Below are positions 8,801 to 17,684 of a stretch of DNA of 64,000 bases, one piece after another. The notes under the pieces were generated by a model. The model was not told the DNA's origin and searched no databases. It saw nothing but the letters and a program-made list of their open reading frames with translations. Both the position numbers and the translations under genes were made by a program. Within the stretch, counting starts at the first letter, position 1. Each line of letters starts with the position of its first letter. The DNA comes from Cohnella kolymensis (GTDB lineage Bacteria > Bacillota > Bacilli > Paenibacillales > Paenibacillaceae). The stretch lies in contig NZ_JXAL01000033.1 in the NCBI RefSeq assembly GCF_000829465.1, positions 141,305 through 205,304 of the forward strand, written 5' to 3'.

Positions 8801-10507
8801 TTACAATTGAGTATCATCTACTGAATTCAGCCAATTGTTAATTTCACTGATTACCGACTCTACACAACCGTCTTCGAACGGCGAGATGAGTCCTGCATAC
8901 TCCACCAATTCCGTAAAAGAGCGGCTCCCGCCCACTTGGCATAATTTCAAATAATTTGCCCAAGCGCTTCCCCAATCTTCATTCATCCGCTTCCAGAACT
9001 GGAACGCACAAATTTGCGCCAATGAGTAGTCGATATAATAGAACGGCAATTGGTAAATGTGGAGCTGTCTCTGCCAAAATCCGCCGCGCTCCAAGTATTC
9101 GTTCTGATCGTAATTGCGGTGCGGCATGTATTTGCGTTCGATGCTGCGCCATGCATTTTTGCGCTCCGCCGGGGTCGCTTCCGGATTCGCATAAACATAG
9201 TGTTGGAATTCATCCACAGCGACGATATAGGGAACGATCTGCAAAGAGCTCGCCAGATGGTCGAAGCGGTATTTGTCCGCGTCCTCCTGGAAAAAGAGGT
9301 TCATCCATTTCCAAGTGAAAAACTCCATACTCATCGAGTGAATTTCGCTGGATTCGGAAGTAGCAAATTCATATTCCGGTACATTAAAGCCTCTGCTGTG
9401 ATAAACCTGAAACGCATGACCAACTTCATGGGTCAACACATCTATATCGCCCGATGTCCCGTTGAAGTTTGCAAAGATAAACGGCATGCCATATTTACTA
9501 AAATAGGTGCAATAGCCGGTGATTTGCTTGCCCTTCTTGCTTTCGAGATCCATCAGACCTTTGTCGATCATAAGTGTGAAAAATTCATCCGTTTCCGGAG
9601 AGAGCTCGCGGTACATGTCGGCGCCATTCTGAACGATCCACGCCGGATCACCTTTTGGCGTTGCGTTCCCTGTCTTGAAGCTGAACGCTTCATCATAATA
9701 TTGCAATTTGTCTACGGAAATCCGGCGGCGCTGCCGCTCTCTCAACTCTGTGGCCGCAGGTACGATGTGTTCCAGCACTTGTCTGCGGAAGTTCTCCACC
9801 ATCGCCTCGTTATAGTCGGTGCGGCTCATCCGGTCATAGCCAAGCTGTACGAAATTCGCATAGCCGAGTTTTTTGGCGATTTGGGTTCGCACTTTGACAA
9901 GATCATCATAGATTCTGTCCAAAGTTGCTTCGTGCTCGGCGAAAAATCCGAATCTGGCTTCGGAAGCCTTCTTTCTCATCAGCCGGTCGGTTGATTGTTC
10001 GAAGGGAAGCAATTGCGCAATCGTTCTTTCTTCTCCCTCAAAGGGAATCTTAGCGGAAGCAATGAGTGCGGCATATTCTGTCGAGAGCTTATTTTCATGC
10101 TGCAGATCTTCAATAATTTCAGGCTTGAAAACTTTCAGCGACAGATCGGCTAAACGGAAAAGCTGGGCGCCCCATTTGGCCTCAAGATCCGCCCTAAATT
10201 TGCTATTTACCAGCGCGCGGTAGTAGTCCGTTATGTATTCTTGTATGATCGGGCCCATCTCATCCATGTAATCCTGTTCAGCTTTGTAGAATTCGTCGGT
10301 CGTATCGATAGAATGACGTACAAATACCAATTGGCCCTGCGTATCGAAATCACTGCGAAGACGATTGATTCTCACTATAACTTCACTTTGTTCTTCCGCA
10401 TTCTCTGCCGTGTTAAAGACAGCAATCATTTCCTTGAACTGTTTCTCCACTTCCTTAACATCCGGACGTTGGTAAGGCATATCGTTAAATTTCATACTCG
10501 GTTTCAT
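8801..10507 (-). CDS. M3-family oligoendopeptidase (PepF-like zinc metallopeptidase)
   Basis: A 568-residue cytosolic zinc peptidase of family M3. The HEVGHAFQ motif (HEXXH, about residues 356-360) gives two zinc ligands and the catalytic Glu. The third ligand is expected in the following SESSEIHSMSMEFF segment. No signal peptide is seen, and family members degrade short peptides in the cytosol. Its ATG overlaps the stop of the upstream phosphotransferase by four bases, so the two are translated together, and the DinB gene follows closely. Confidence 0.85.
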   Translation of the reverse strand: MKPSMKFNDMPYQRPDVKEVEKQFKEMIAVFNTAENAEEQSEVIVRINRLRSDFDTQGQLVFVRHSIDTTDEFYKAEQDYMDEMGPIIQEYITDYYRALVNSKFRADLEAKWGAQLFRLADLSLKVFKPEIIEDLQHENKLSTEYAALIASAKIPFEGEERTIAQLLPFEQSTDRLMRKKASEARFGFFAEHEATLDRIYDDLVKVRTQIAKKLGYANFVQLGYDRMSRTDYNEAMVENFRRQVLEHIVPAATELRERQRRRISVDKLQYYDEAFSFKTGNATPKGDPAWIVQNGADMYRELSPETDEFFTLMIDKGLMDLESKKGKQITGYCTYFSKYGMPFIFANFNGTSGDIDVLTHEVGHAFQVYHSRGFNVPEYEFATSESSEIHSMSMEFFTWKWMNLFFQEDADKYRFDHLASSLQIVPYIVAVDEFQHYVYANPEATPAERKNAWRSIERKYMPHRNYDQNEYLERGGFWQRQLHIYQLPFYYIDYSLAQICAFQFWKRMNEDWGSAWANYLKLCQVGGSRSFTELVEYAGLISPFEDGCVESVISEINNWLNSVDDTQL

Positions 10508-11523
10508 CCTCTCTCAGATAATGAATGATAGTCCAGTTGTACGATGGGCACATTTCTCTTGATCCGGTCTCTCATTTCTTCCATCCATTGCTGAAGACGA
10601 GCCGATCGATCTATGAGCTCGGTTTTTTTGTTCAATACAAGGTATAAGCAAATATCACGCAGCTTCAGAAAATAAGGCAGATGTTCAAGCCATTCCAACG
10701 GCAGTTCATAAGCGCATCGGTAACCCGACCAAAAGGCCTGGAAGAAATCCTGCGCAAACTGAGTCTTGCTGCTGCTATTTTCGAAAGGTACCCAGGTCAA
10801 GGAATAATAGAGCGGGATGGCAACATCGTGGATGAACCAATTATATGCGCAGTCGTCGAAGTCAAAAACGCTGATCTCACCGTCGCTCACAAAAAAATTA
10901 CGCGGATGGATATCAGTATGAATAAGCCCATACACATCATTGCTGGAGCGTAATCCGTGCAAGTGTGCAAGCACTTCGTTCAGCCGCTCTAGAACATACT
11001 CGTCTCCAGGCAGGATGTAATCATTCGCATTCTTGATGAGATCGTCATCATCCCAAGATGAACGGCGGAGCTCGTCATCCCTCACCACGTAACGGGTAGT
11101 CGCTGCATGCATCCGGCCGGTTAGCTCGCCCCATTGCCGGAACAGATCCACATTCCATTGGGCGGGATTTGTGTAATCAGGCAGATGACCGCGAGCTTTC
11201 TCGAAAAGACTGGCTGTGAAGTAAGATCCGCCTGCTTCGATCAACTCCGTTGTTCGTCCATTCTGCGAACGGTAACATTGCGGGATCTTCAGCCCTTGGG
11301 AAACCAGATAAGAGATCCATGACAATTCCGCCGCAATTTGCGCTTCCGAACGATGGCTGCTGTGCGTCAACCTGAGAATAGACAACTCACCGTTACGTTC
11401 CATTTCAAAAACATAATTCTCGAAATCTCCCAGCTTCCGTTGACTGCCGAATCTCAGCCCGAAGCGTTTAGCGGCCTCTTCAATAATATGCTCGCCAAAG
11501 ATCTCGGCCACTGCCGCTTCCAT
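10504..11523 (-). CDS. Aminoglycoside phosphotransferase-like (APH/choline-kinase fold) kinase
   Basis: A 339-residue protein-kinase-like small-molecule kinase. The catalytic loop HTDIHPRNF supplies the Asp and Asn, and the metal-binding Asp lies in VFDFDDC; both are standard for the APH/homoserine kinase II group. Many such genes in Bacillales phosphorylate unknown metabolites rather than antibiotics. ATG 11523 is chosen over GTG 11532 because AAAGGAG lies 8 bases before it. It heads the operon with the M3 peptidase and DinB genes, and a palindromic site lies just upstream. Confidence 0.75.
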   Translation of the reverse strand: MEAAVAEIFGEHIIEEAAKRFGLRFGSQRKLGDFENYVFEMERNGELSILRLTHSSHRSEAQIAAELSWISYLVSQGLKIPQCYRSQNGRTTELIEAGGSYFTASLFEKARGHLPDYTNPAQWNVDLFRQWGELTGRMHAATTRYVVRDDELRRSSWDDDDLIKNANDYILPGDEYVLERLNEVLAHLHGLRSSNDVYGLIHTDIHPRNFFVSDGEISVFDFDDCAYNWFIHDVAIPLYYSLTWVPFENSSSKTQFAQDFFQAFWSGYRCAYELPLEWLEHLPYFLKLRDICLYLVLNKKTELIDRSARLQQWMEEMRDRIKRNVPIVQLDYHSLSERG

Positions 11524-11559
11524 GAGTTCCACTCCTTTGCCGCAACATTTTTACCAAAA

Positions 11560-11573
11560 ACCGACTAGTCAGT
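11560..11573. promoter_or_regulatory. Near-perfect palindrome, possible TetR-type operator
   Basis: ACCGACTAGTCAGT is centred on GACTAGTC in the divergent gap between the kinase operon and the PIG-L gene. Its form resembles operators of TetR-family repressors. No TetR gene is in the window, so the assignment is tentative. Confidence 0.3.
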
Positions 11574-11640
11574 CTATATCACATAGCCTACCTTTTTACA
11601 AATCCTGTGTCAATTACTTATTGAACTGAGGTGCCTTCCT

Positions 11641-12150
11641 ATGTTCGATTACGATAAGTTGATGATCGTTGCGCATCCGGATGACGAAGTTATATTTGGG
11701 GGTGCAAGCCTCATATTGGAAAAGGGCTGGAAAGTGATTTGCGTCACTAACGGCGGTAACCCGGTCAGGGTGAAAGAATTTAGACAAGCGATGCAGGCCG
11801 TGCAAGCCAAGTATGAGATCTGGAACTTCCCGGATAAACGCTACGGCAATTTTAATATGAGATTATTGGCGCGAACACTGAAGCCGAAACTGCAGGAACG
11901 ACCATACAGATTGATCGTGACTCATAACAGATCAGGTGAGTATGGCCATCCGCAGCATAAGGCTTTATCAAGATTGATGATGCATTTGGCGCCAAAAAAC
12001 TTATTTACCTTTTACAAGTCTAAAGAAATGCTCCACCCTTATATATTGAGAGAAAAATTAAACGTGCTGCGGATCTATAGAAGCCAGACATACATTATGA
12101 AAAGGCTGAAAGATTATATTTATCGCGAAGGGCTGCAAAGAGTAAAATAA
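11641..12150 (+). CDS. PIG-L/LmbE family deacetylase
   Basis: A 169-residue zinc deacetylase domain. The family motif AHPDDE occurs at about residues 11-16 and supplies the first His and the Asp pair. GHPQHKA (about 101-107) supplies further ligands. Relatives remove acetyl groups from N-acetylglucosamine derivatives (for example BshB in bacillithiol synthesis and MshB), but this copy is shorter than BshB and its substrate is unknown. GAGGTG lies 7 bases before the ATG. It is divergent from the kinase operon. Confidence 0.8.
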   Translation: MFDYDKLMIVAHPDDEVIFGGASLILEKGWKVICVTNGGNPVRVKEFRQAMQAVQAKYEIWNFPDKRYGNFNMRLLARTLKPKLQERPYRLIVTHNRSGEYGHPQHKALSRLMMHLAPKNLFTFYKSKEMLHPYILREKLNVLRIYRSQTYIMKRLKDYIYREGLQRVK

Positions 12151-12171
12151 TGAATCCGGAAATGAGCAGTC

Positions 12172-12498
12172 TCATATGTATCTTTTCACAATCTCCTGAA
12201 GCTTTAGCGCCAATCCTATGCTTCCCTCCACCTTCAAACTGCCGGTCATGAATGCCATCGTTGTATTTAAATCATCTCTAAGTAATTTTAGGAAGTTTGC
12301 ATCGGAAAGCATTAATGTGACGTCGGGAACAAGCGCATTGCCTTCGATCACAGCAATCATTCCATTTTTAACGTGGATTTGCAGTATTCCGGTATCTGAC
12401 AGGTTCAGTTGAAATACTCTTTCTTTTTCATTCTGAATGTGTTCCGGGTTGGCATTGATTTTGGTCACCAGACTTTCAAGCTGCTCTTTCACGGACAT
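12172..12498 (-). CDS. SCP2 sterol-carrier-domain protein
   Basis: A 108-residue stand-alone SCP2-like domain (about residues 10-105). It alternates hydrophobic and polar residues and has the typical IQIHVKNG and LMLSDANFLKLL segments. Such proteins bind lipids or acyl chains in a hydrophobic tunnel. ATG 12498 is preferred over the earlier ATG at 12513 because GGGGGA lies 8 bases before it. It converges on the PIG-L gene. Confidence 0.75.
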   Translation of the reverse strand: MSVKEQLESLVTKINANPEHIQNEKERVFQLNLSDTGILQIHVKNGMIAVIEGNALVPDVTLMLSDANFLKLLRDDLNTTMAFMTGSLKVEGSIGLALKLQEIVKRYI

Positions 12499-12560
12499 TG
12501 CACTTTCCCCCATGGACTCGTATTAAGCCAACTATTCGCGACAAACGTCAAATTTCCTCT

Positions 12561-12878
12561 TTATTTCCAATCTTCATTTGTCACACTATAAATCTTATGG
12601 TCTTCCCATTGTCCATTGATCTTTAAATAATATTACGCGCAGGCTTCATAGTTGAATCCCGCTTTTTCAACCACTCGAATGGATGGCAAATTGCACGGCA
12701 TGACAGAGGCCTGAACACGGTGTAACTCCGCTTTCTCGAATGCATAATCAAACGCGAGCTTCACCGCTTGCGTCATATATCCCCGGCCATTGCAGGCTTC
12801 GTTACAATGTACTTCCTTTGTTGATTTTACCATGAATAAAAACAGACTGCCGATGGCAGCCTGCTTTGGTTTGGTCAT
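12561..12878 (-). pseudogene. Remnant of a RimJ-type GNAT acetyltransferase with an in-frame stop
   Basis: The frame carries the acetyl-CoA-binding part of a RimJ/RimL-like GNAT (GRGYMTQAVKLAFDYAFE, then KAGFNYEACA), but a TAA stop at 12633-12635 interrupts it. Reading on in the same frame gives YYLKINGQWEDHKIYSVTN to a second stop at 12561, exactly the expected C-terminus. The 5' half is missing: the apparent N-terminus is read from the terminator of the upstream M23 gene. This is a decayed gene fragment, not a functional protein. Confidence 0.75.
12836..12863 (-). terminator. Terminator of the M23 peptidase gene
   Basis: On the minus strand CAGGCTGCC-ATC-GGCAGTCTG is followed by TTTTTA. 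It lies about 25 bases after the peptidase stop codon. Confidence 0.8.
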
Positions 12879-12885
12879 TTCCTAT

Positions 12886-13815
12886 TCAGCCTGAAACCTT
12901 TAACCATTTAAAAGGCGTCGTGCCGAAGAACATATTCGGATTCACTTGCACATTATGGGCCCAGAAAGCAAAATGCAGATGCGGTCCGGTCGAAAATCCG
13001 GTTGAGCCGACCGCACCGATGACGTCGCCGCGCTTCACCCGCTTCCCTGGTTTGACGTACATTTTCGATAGATGAACGTATTGCGAAAACAGTTCCATAC
13101 CGTGATCGATGTAAATCGAATTGCCCGTCAGATAGAGCGAATCCGCCAACACGACGATCCCATCATTGGTCGCCTTCACCGGGGTTCCCGCCTTGGCTGC
13201 CAGGTCGATGGCCATATGGGATTTGTCAAACTTGCCGTTTACGTACCGGGTATGTCCGTAGGGAGTGGACAACCTCCCTTGAACGGGCTGGATGAATGAG
13301 GATGTGAACAGAAATTCCGCCTTGGATTTGCTCCTCGCCGCATCGATTTTCTTCTGATCCTCGGCTATTCGCTTCGTATTTTGGCGCATGCTCTCCATCT
13401 GTTTCGAAACCGTGAGATATTGCGTTTTGAATTTCTTATCCAGTACGGTGAGCGGCTTGCCACCGATCTGGTAATTCCCCGGCTTAACCTGTCTGGGAAC
13501 CGGCAGATACGTGTAATAGCCGACTCCAAAAGATTGAAGCTTATAGGTTTTTCCCTGCCAGCTGACTTCACCCGGATTGGCGCTCCTGACCATCACCACA
13601 TCGCCGATCGACACCGTTTGCGGAATCAGGGTCCACTCCGCATACATGGCTTTCTCAGCGCTGGCCCGGTTCAGATACAATGACGCTTCGCCGCCGGCCC
13701 TCTTCTGTATTTCGCTCAATTCCCCGGATGCTCCTGAAGCGACTCCTCCCATGCCGACAGTCAACAATGCGGCACCGAGGACTGATGTCCATCCGATTCG
13801 TGCCCATTTCAGCAT
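12886..13815 (-). CDS. Secreted M23 (LytM-type) peptidoglycan endopeptidase
   Basis: A 309-residue exported protein: signal peptide (about 1-30), an unassigned N-terminal domain (about 35-150), then an M23 peptidase domain (about 180-305). The zinc motifs HMAIDLAAK (HxxxD) and HLHFAFW (HxH) are both present, so it should be active and cut peptide cross-bridges in cell-wall peptidoglycan, in growth, division or sporulation. The frame opens upstream, but ATG 13815 is chosen because GAGGAGG lies 9 bases before it. It is monocistronic with its own terminator. Confidence 0.85.
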   Translation of the reverse strand: MLKWARIGWTSVLGAALLTVGMGGVASGASGELSEIQKRAGGEASLYLNRASAEKAMYAEWTLIPQTVSIGDVVMVRSANPGEVSWQGKTYKLQSFGVGYYTYLPVPRQVKPGNYQIGGKPLTVLDKKFKTQYLTVSKQMESMRQNTKRIAEDQKKIDAARSKSKAEFLFTSSFIQPVQGRLSTPYGHTRYVNGKFDKSHMAIDLAAKAGTPVKATNDGIVVLADSLYLTGNSIYIDHGMELFSQYVHLSKMYVKPGKRVKRGDVIGAVGSTGFSTGPHLHFAFWAHNVQVNPNMFFGTTPFKWLKVSG

Positions 13816-13926
13816 CAGTTGCAACCTCCTCATTCGGTTAGCATGATTTACCAAATTTCCTTAACTCTATTTAGTAAACCAGACTTGCCGATATGAAAAC
13901 ATATCAGCCTCGAGGAAGCGTGCTTG

Positions 13927-14502
13927 TTATTGATGCAGAAATTGTTCAAGACGTAATTTAACGTCCGGCCACTCTCTGTCAAGAATGCTGTAATAAACCG
14001 AATCACGGATATACCCGTCCGGAAGAATCATATGATTGCGGAGAATGCCCTCTTTTACCGCACCTAACCGCTCGATTGCCTGTTGAGATCGAAAATTGCG
14101 GGAATCGGTCTTCAATTGAACCCGAATAGTTCCCAAGGTTTCGAAGCAATGCTTCAAAAGCAGGTATTTGCATTCGGTATTCACTGCCGTCCTCCACATT
14201 GCAGGCGTGAGCCAAGTGGATCCAATCTCCAAATGCCTGTCGGAAGCGGATATGTCGAAGAATCTCGTGCTTCCGATGATCGTACCGGATGCCTGCTCAG
14301 TGATCACAAACGGTACAGCGCCCTTTTGATCAAGCGCCTTTCGCACATACAGCTCAGCTTCATCAAGCGAAAAGATTCGGCCTTGTGTAACTGTCCATAT
14401 GTCCGGATAGTTGCCTGCCTCATATAAACCTTGGATATGCTCGTTCCGCATAGGTACAAGCTCGACCCTGCTGCCGGTCAGCACAACGGGTTTGACTTCC
14501 AT
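13927..14502 (-). CDS. GNAT acetyltransferase (RimJ/RimL-like)
   Basis: A 191-residue complete GNAT domain of the RimJ/RimL/YjcK group. A beta-alpha core leads to an acetyl-CoA loop region around the segment IGSTWLTPAMWRT, and a C-terminal EGILRNHMILPDGYIRDSVYYSILD segment follows. Family members acetylate ribosomal protein N-termini, amino acids or antibiotics; the target is unknown. The start at 14502 overlaps the end of htpG closely and has only a weak AAGG, so it is probably co-transcribed with, and coupled to, htpG. Confidence 0.8.
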   Translation of the reverse strand: MEVKPVVLTGSRVELVPMRNEHIQGLYEAGNYPDIWTVTQGRIFSLDEAELYVRKALDQKGAVPFVITEQASGTIIGSTRFFDISASDRHLEIGSTWLTPAMWRTAVNTECKYLLLKHCFETLGTIRVQLKTDSRNFRSQQAIERLGAVKEGILRNHMILPDGYIRDSVYYSILDREWPDVKLRLEQFLHQ

Positions 14503-14504
14503 CA

Positions 14505-16385
14505 CTAAACCATAACCTTGCAAATATCGTTGGTGAACGCTACCGGATCCTGAATCGGCAGGCCTTCAATCAGAAGCGCCTGGTTGTACAGCAGGTGAGT
14601 GTACAGGCTCAACTTCTCTTTATCCTGCTGATAAGCATCCTGCAAGTAGCGGAATACTTCGTGGTTCACGTTAATCTCCAGCACCTTGTCCGCCTTCACG
14701 TCCTGGCCGTTCGGCATCGATCGAAGCACTTTTTCCATCTCGATCGTCAATTCGCCCTCGTTGGATAGGCAGACCGGGTGAGATTTCAGCCGCTTGGAGG
14801 CTTTGACGGTTTTTACTTTGTCCGACAATATTCCCTTCATCGCTTCGAACAGGTCTTTGTGCTCGCTCGCAGCGTCGGCTTCTTCCTCGCTCGAATTCGA
14901 TTCAATGCCCAAGTCGCCGCTGGATACCGATTTGAACTCTTTATCTTTATATTGCATCATCATCTTGACGGCGAACTCGTCCACGTCATCGGTGAAGTAG
15001 AGAATCTCATAGCCTGCGTCGGCCACCACTTCCGTCTGCGGAAGCTTCTCTATGCGGTCGATTGATTCCCCCGACGCATAGTAGATGTACTTCTGGTCTT
15101 CCGGCATTCTCGAGACGTATTCATCCAAAGTAACCGGCTTCTTCTCTTTAGACGAATAGAACATCAACAGGTCCTGCAGCACGTCTTTGTCGATTCCATA
15201 ATCGTTGTAAACGCCGAACTTCAGCTGTCTGCCGAACGATTTGAAAAATTGCTCGTATTTTTCTCTTTCGTCCTTCATCATATTTTGCAATTGGCTCTTG
15301 ATCTTGCTCTTGATATTCTTGGCGATCAGCTGCAATTGCCGGTCGTGCTGCAGCATCTCCCGCGAAATGTTCAGCGACAGATCCTCCGAATCTACCATGC
15401 CTTTCACGAAGCTGAAATAGTCGGGAAGCAGGTCCGCGCATTTATTCATGATGAGTACGCCGTTGGAGTACAGCTCCAGCCCCTTCTCATACTCCTTCGT
15501 ATAATAATCGAACGGCGTTTTTTCCGGTATGAACAGAATGGCCCGGTACACGACGGCTCCATCGGCGCTGATGTGGATATGTTTGAGAGGCTTGTCGAAC
15601 CCGTAATGTTTGTCAAAATAAAACCGCTCGTAATCTTCCGCCGTCAGCTCGCTTTTATTTTTACGCCAAATAGGCACCATGCTGTTAACGGTCTGTTCTT
15701 CGGTATAGTCCTCGAGCTCATTGTCGTCGCTGCCTTCCTTAGGCCTTTGGCTCATCACATCCATCTTGATCGGGTAACGGATGAAGTCGGAGTATTTCTT
15801 AATGATGGACCGCAGACGGTACTCTTCCAAGAACTCGTCGTAATTCTCGTCTTCGGTGTTGTTTTTGATCTTGAGAATCACCGTCGTACCTACTTCGTCG
15901 TTGTCGCTTGGCACAATGGTGTAGCCGTCCGCCCCTTGTGACTCCCACTTGTAAGCTTCATCACTGCCGAGCGCCTTACTGATGACCGTGACCACATCGG
16001 CTACCATGAACGCCGAATAGAAGCCGACGCCGAACTGGCCGATAATGTTATGACCGTCCTTCGCTTCGTTGTCCTTCTTAAAAGCGAACGAGCCGCTCTT
16101 GGCGATTATACCCAGGTTATTCTCCAGCTCTTCCTTGCTCATCCCGATTCCCGTGTCCGTGATGGTCAAGGTTCTGCTATCTTTGTCGGCCGCTATTTTG
16201 ATGTAATAGCTGTCCTTGTTAAACACCAGCTTATCGTCGGTCAAGGCTTTGTAATAGATCTTATCGATGGCATCGCTGGCATTGGAAATAAGCTCTCTGA
16301 GGAAAATTTCCCTTTGCGTATAGATCGAGTTGATCATCATTTCCAGCAGTCGTTTCGATTCGGCTTTGAATTGTTTTTTGGCCAT
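14505..16385 (-). CDS. htpG: Molecular chaperone HtpG (Hsp90)
   Basis: A 626-residue bacterial Hsp90, the normal length. The N-terminal GHKL ATPase domain shows [13 protein letters not shown] (about 29-41), the DTGIGM motif and [15 protein letters not shown]; the middle and C-terminal dimer domains follow. It is a cytosolic ATP-dependent chaperone that helps stabilise client proteins under stress. A perfect CIRCE element lies 26 bases upstream of the ATG inside its promoter region, so HrcA repression is expected. A GNAT gene follows almost without a gap. Confidence 0.95.
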   Translation of the reverse strand: MAKKQFKAESKRLLEMMINSIYTQREIFLRELISNASDAIDKIYYKALTDDKLVFNKDSYYIKIAADKDSRTLTITDTGIGMSKEELENNLGIIAKSGSFAFKKDNEAKDGHNIIGQFGVGFYSAFMVADVVTVISKALGSDEAYKWESQGADGYTIVPSDNDEVGTTVILKIKNNTEDENYDEFLEEYRLRSIIKKYSDFIRYPIKMDVMSQRPKEGSDDNELEDYTEEQTVNSMVPIWRKNKSELTAEDYERFYFDKHYGFDKPLKHIHISADGAVVYRAILFIPEKTPFDYYTKEYEKGLELYSNGVLIMNKCADLLPDYFSFVKGMVDSEDLSLNISREMLQHDRQLQLIAKNIKSKIKSQLQNMMKDEREKYEQFFKSFGRQLKFGVYNDYGIDKDVLQDLLMFYSSKEKKPVTLDEYVSRMPEDQKYIYYASGESIDRIEKLPQTEVVADAGYEILYFTDDVDEFAVKMMMQYKDKEFKSVSSGDLGIESNSSEEEADAASEHKDLFEAMKGILSDKVKTVKASKRLKSHPVCLSNEGELTIEMEKVLRSMPNGQDVKADKVLEINVNHEVFRYLQDAYQQDKEKLSLYTHLLYNQALLIEGLPIQDPVAFTNDICKVMV

Positions 16386-16410
16386 GTGTTGAAACTCCTT
16401 TCAAGTCGGG

Positions 16411-16437
16411 TTAGCACTCTGATATCAGGAGTGCTAA
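16411..16437. promoter_or_regulatory. CIRCE element (HrcA operator)
   Basis: A perfect TTAGCACTC-N9-GAGTGCTAA inverted repeat lies between the htpG promoter and its start codon. CIRCE is the binding site of the heat-shock repressor HrcA. Confidence 0.95.
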
Positions 16438-16447
16438 TGCTAGTGTT

Positions 16448-16477
16448 ATTTTACACTCTGTCGAGAAAATGTGGCAA
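16448..16477 (-). promoter_or_regulatory. Sigma-A-type promoter of htpG
   Basis: On the minus strand TTGCCA (16477-16472) and TAAAAT (16453-16448) are separated by 18 bases. The CIRCE element begins 11 bases downstream of the -10 box, where the start of transcription would lie. Confidence 0.65.
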
Positions 16478-16492
16478 GCCCCTGCGCTTAAA

Positions 16493-16524
16493 ATTCAAAA
16501 GGCCGCCGAGTTATCTCTGCAGCC
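16493..16524 (-). terminator. Possible terminator overlapping the end of the K+ channel gene
   Basis: On the minus strand GGCTGC pairs with GCGGCC (one G-T pair) and a T-rich tail follows. The 5' arm lies inside the last codons of the gene, and the stem is modest. Confidence 0.4.
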
Positions 16525-17518
16525 TTCCTTCTCCTTCGCGCCGAAGCGTTATGATCGTCTCTTTGTCGGTGATCACATAGAGCTTCGCGTCAGGAGGAAC
16601 AGGATCGTTCAAGCGGCGGTTGATTCCCATGTCGCTCCGGTCCGCAATTAAGGTAGCTCCCTTTCGAATCAGATCCTGGAAGGCTTCGCCATACGTTGCC
16701 CAAGCCGGATTCACGGGGATTTCGTATAGATCGGCTCCGTCCTTCCGACTCAGAAGCTGCGTATAAATGTCGATATTCCCCTCATGCAATGCAGCCCTCA
16801 CGGCCAAGCGTGAAACGGCATCATGGGAGAGCACGAACTCGTTCACCTTCACATGTCGGAAATTCTGAATGTGCTTTTCCATTACGATTTCGACGGTCGT
16901 ATGAACCTCCGGCGCATACCTTTCAATACTGGAGGCAATCAGCAGGGATTTGCCGTCAACCAGAGAGGAATCGTCGATGCGGGAATCCGAGAAAACGATG
17001 GCAGCGCGAGCATGCCGGACGGCGGCGTTCTCCAGGGTTTCAACCGATGTTGGGTCGCCGCTGACGAAATGTACTTTATTGTGATCGTAAGGATGTTTAT
17101 CTGAGTCGTCTATGATGACGATCTCGATGTCTTCGTCGGTAGATAAAATCTCTTCCACAGCTAATTTGGCCTTCCTGCTCCAGTTGATCAATATAATGTG
17201 GTTATCGCCTTGGTATTTCAATTGGCCGGCTCCCCTTTTACGGTGGATTTGCACAAAATAATCGATTATTTTCCCGATAACCAAGCTCAGAAGCCCGATT
17301 CCGAATACGAACAGAAACATAGCGAATGTTTTGCCCGGAACGGTCGTCGGATAAAAATCCCCATAACCGACGGTCGCTATTGTTGTCATGACCCAATATA
17401 GTGCGTTGAACCATCGTTCCTTGAATGTCGCAGGCTCGAGCAGATAAATGAGAGTTGCACTGGATAATACGAACATAACCGTTCCGATTAAAAGAAAGAC
17501 GCTCTTAAGCCGAAACAA
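16511..17518 (-). CDS. Potassium channel with RCK (TrkA-N/C) domain, YugO-like
   Basis: A 335-residue two-helix K+ channel: outer helix (about 7-27), pore loop with the selectivity filter TVGYGD (49-54), inner helix (about 63-88), then a cytosolic RCK domain with a Rossmann fold (HIILINWSRKAK) and a C-terminal TrkA-C-like region. It resembles Bacillus YugO, which releases K+ under control of a bound ligand. The start is uncertain: the first usual codon is TTG at 17518 with no clear ribosome site, while an in-frame CTG at 17548 has AGAGGTG well placed. Confidence 0.8.
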   Translation of the reverse strand: MFRLKSVFLLIGTVMFVLSSATLIYLLEPATFKERWFNALYWVMTTIATVGYGDFYPTTVPGKTFAMFLFVFGIGLLSLVIGKIIDYFVQIHRKRGAGQLKYQGDNHIILINWSRKAKLAVEEILSTDEDIEIVIIDDSDKHPYDHNKVHFVSGDPTSVETLENAAVRHARAAIVFSDSRIDDSSLVDGKSLLIASSIERYAPEVHTTVEIVMEKHIQNFRHVKVNEFVLSHDAVSRLAVRAALHEGNIDIYTQLLSRKDGADLYEIPVNPAWATYGEAFQDLIRKGATLIADRSDMGINRRLNDPVPPDAKLYVITDKETIITLRREGEGRLQR

Positions 17519-17684
17519 CTTCAGCGAAAGCTTGCGTATGATAAACAGCGTGCGTCACCTCTCATTCGTCCCATTCTAAATACATGAGAATCATATCATA
17601 CTCCTTGTATGAGCTGAATTTGATTTTCCAAACAATGGAACGTTACAATAGATTACATTCTCCTGAGGGTGGTGTTCGTTCACG

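Noticed and set aside
9050..9994. 314-codon open frame on the plus strand opposite the M3 peptidase
   Set aside because: It is a shadow of the peptidase gene: no ribosome site, no recognisable domain, and the minus frame has a complete M3 peptidase with HEXXH.
11912..11940. CRISPR, tRNA or rRNA genes anywhere in the window (nominal position given)
   Set aside because: I saw no regularly spaced repeats, no cloverleaf with a CCA end, and no rRNA-like stretch on either strand.
15249..15941. 230-codon plus-strand frame inside htpG
   Set aside because: Overlaps a full-length, highly conserved htpG in the opposite direction.
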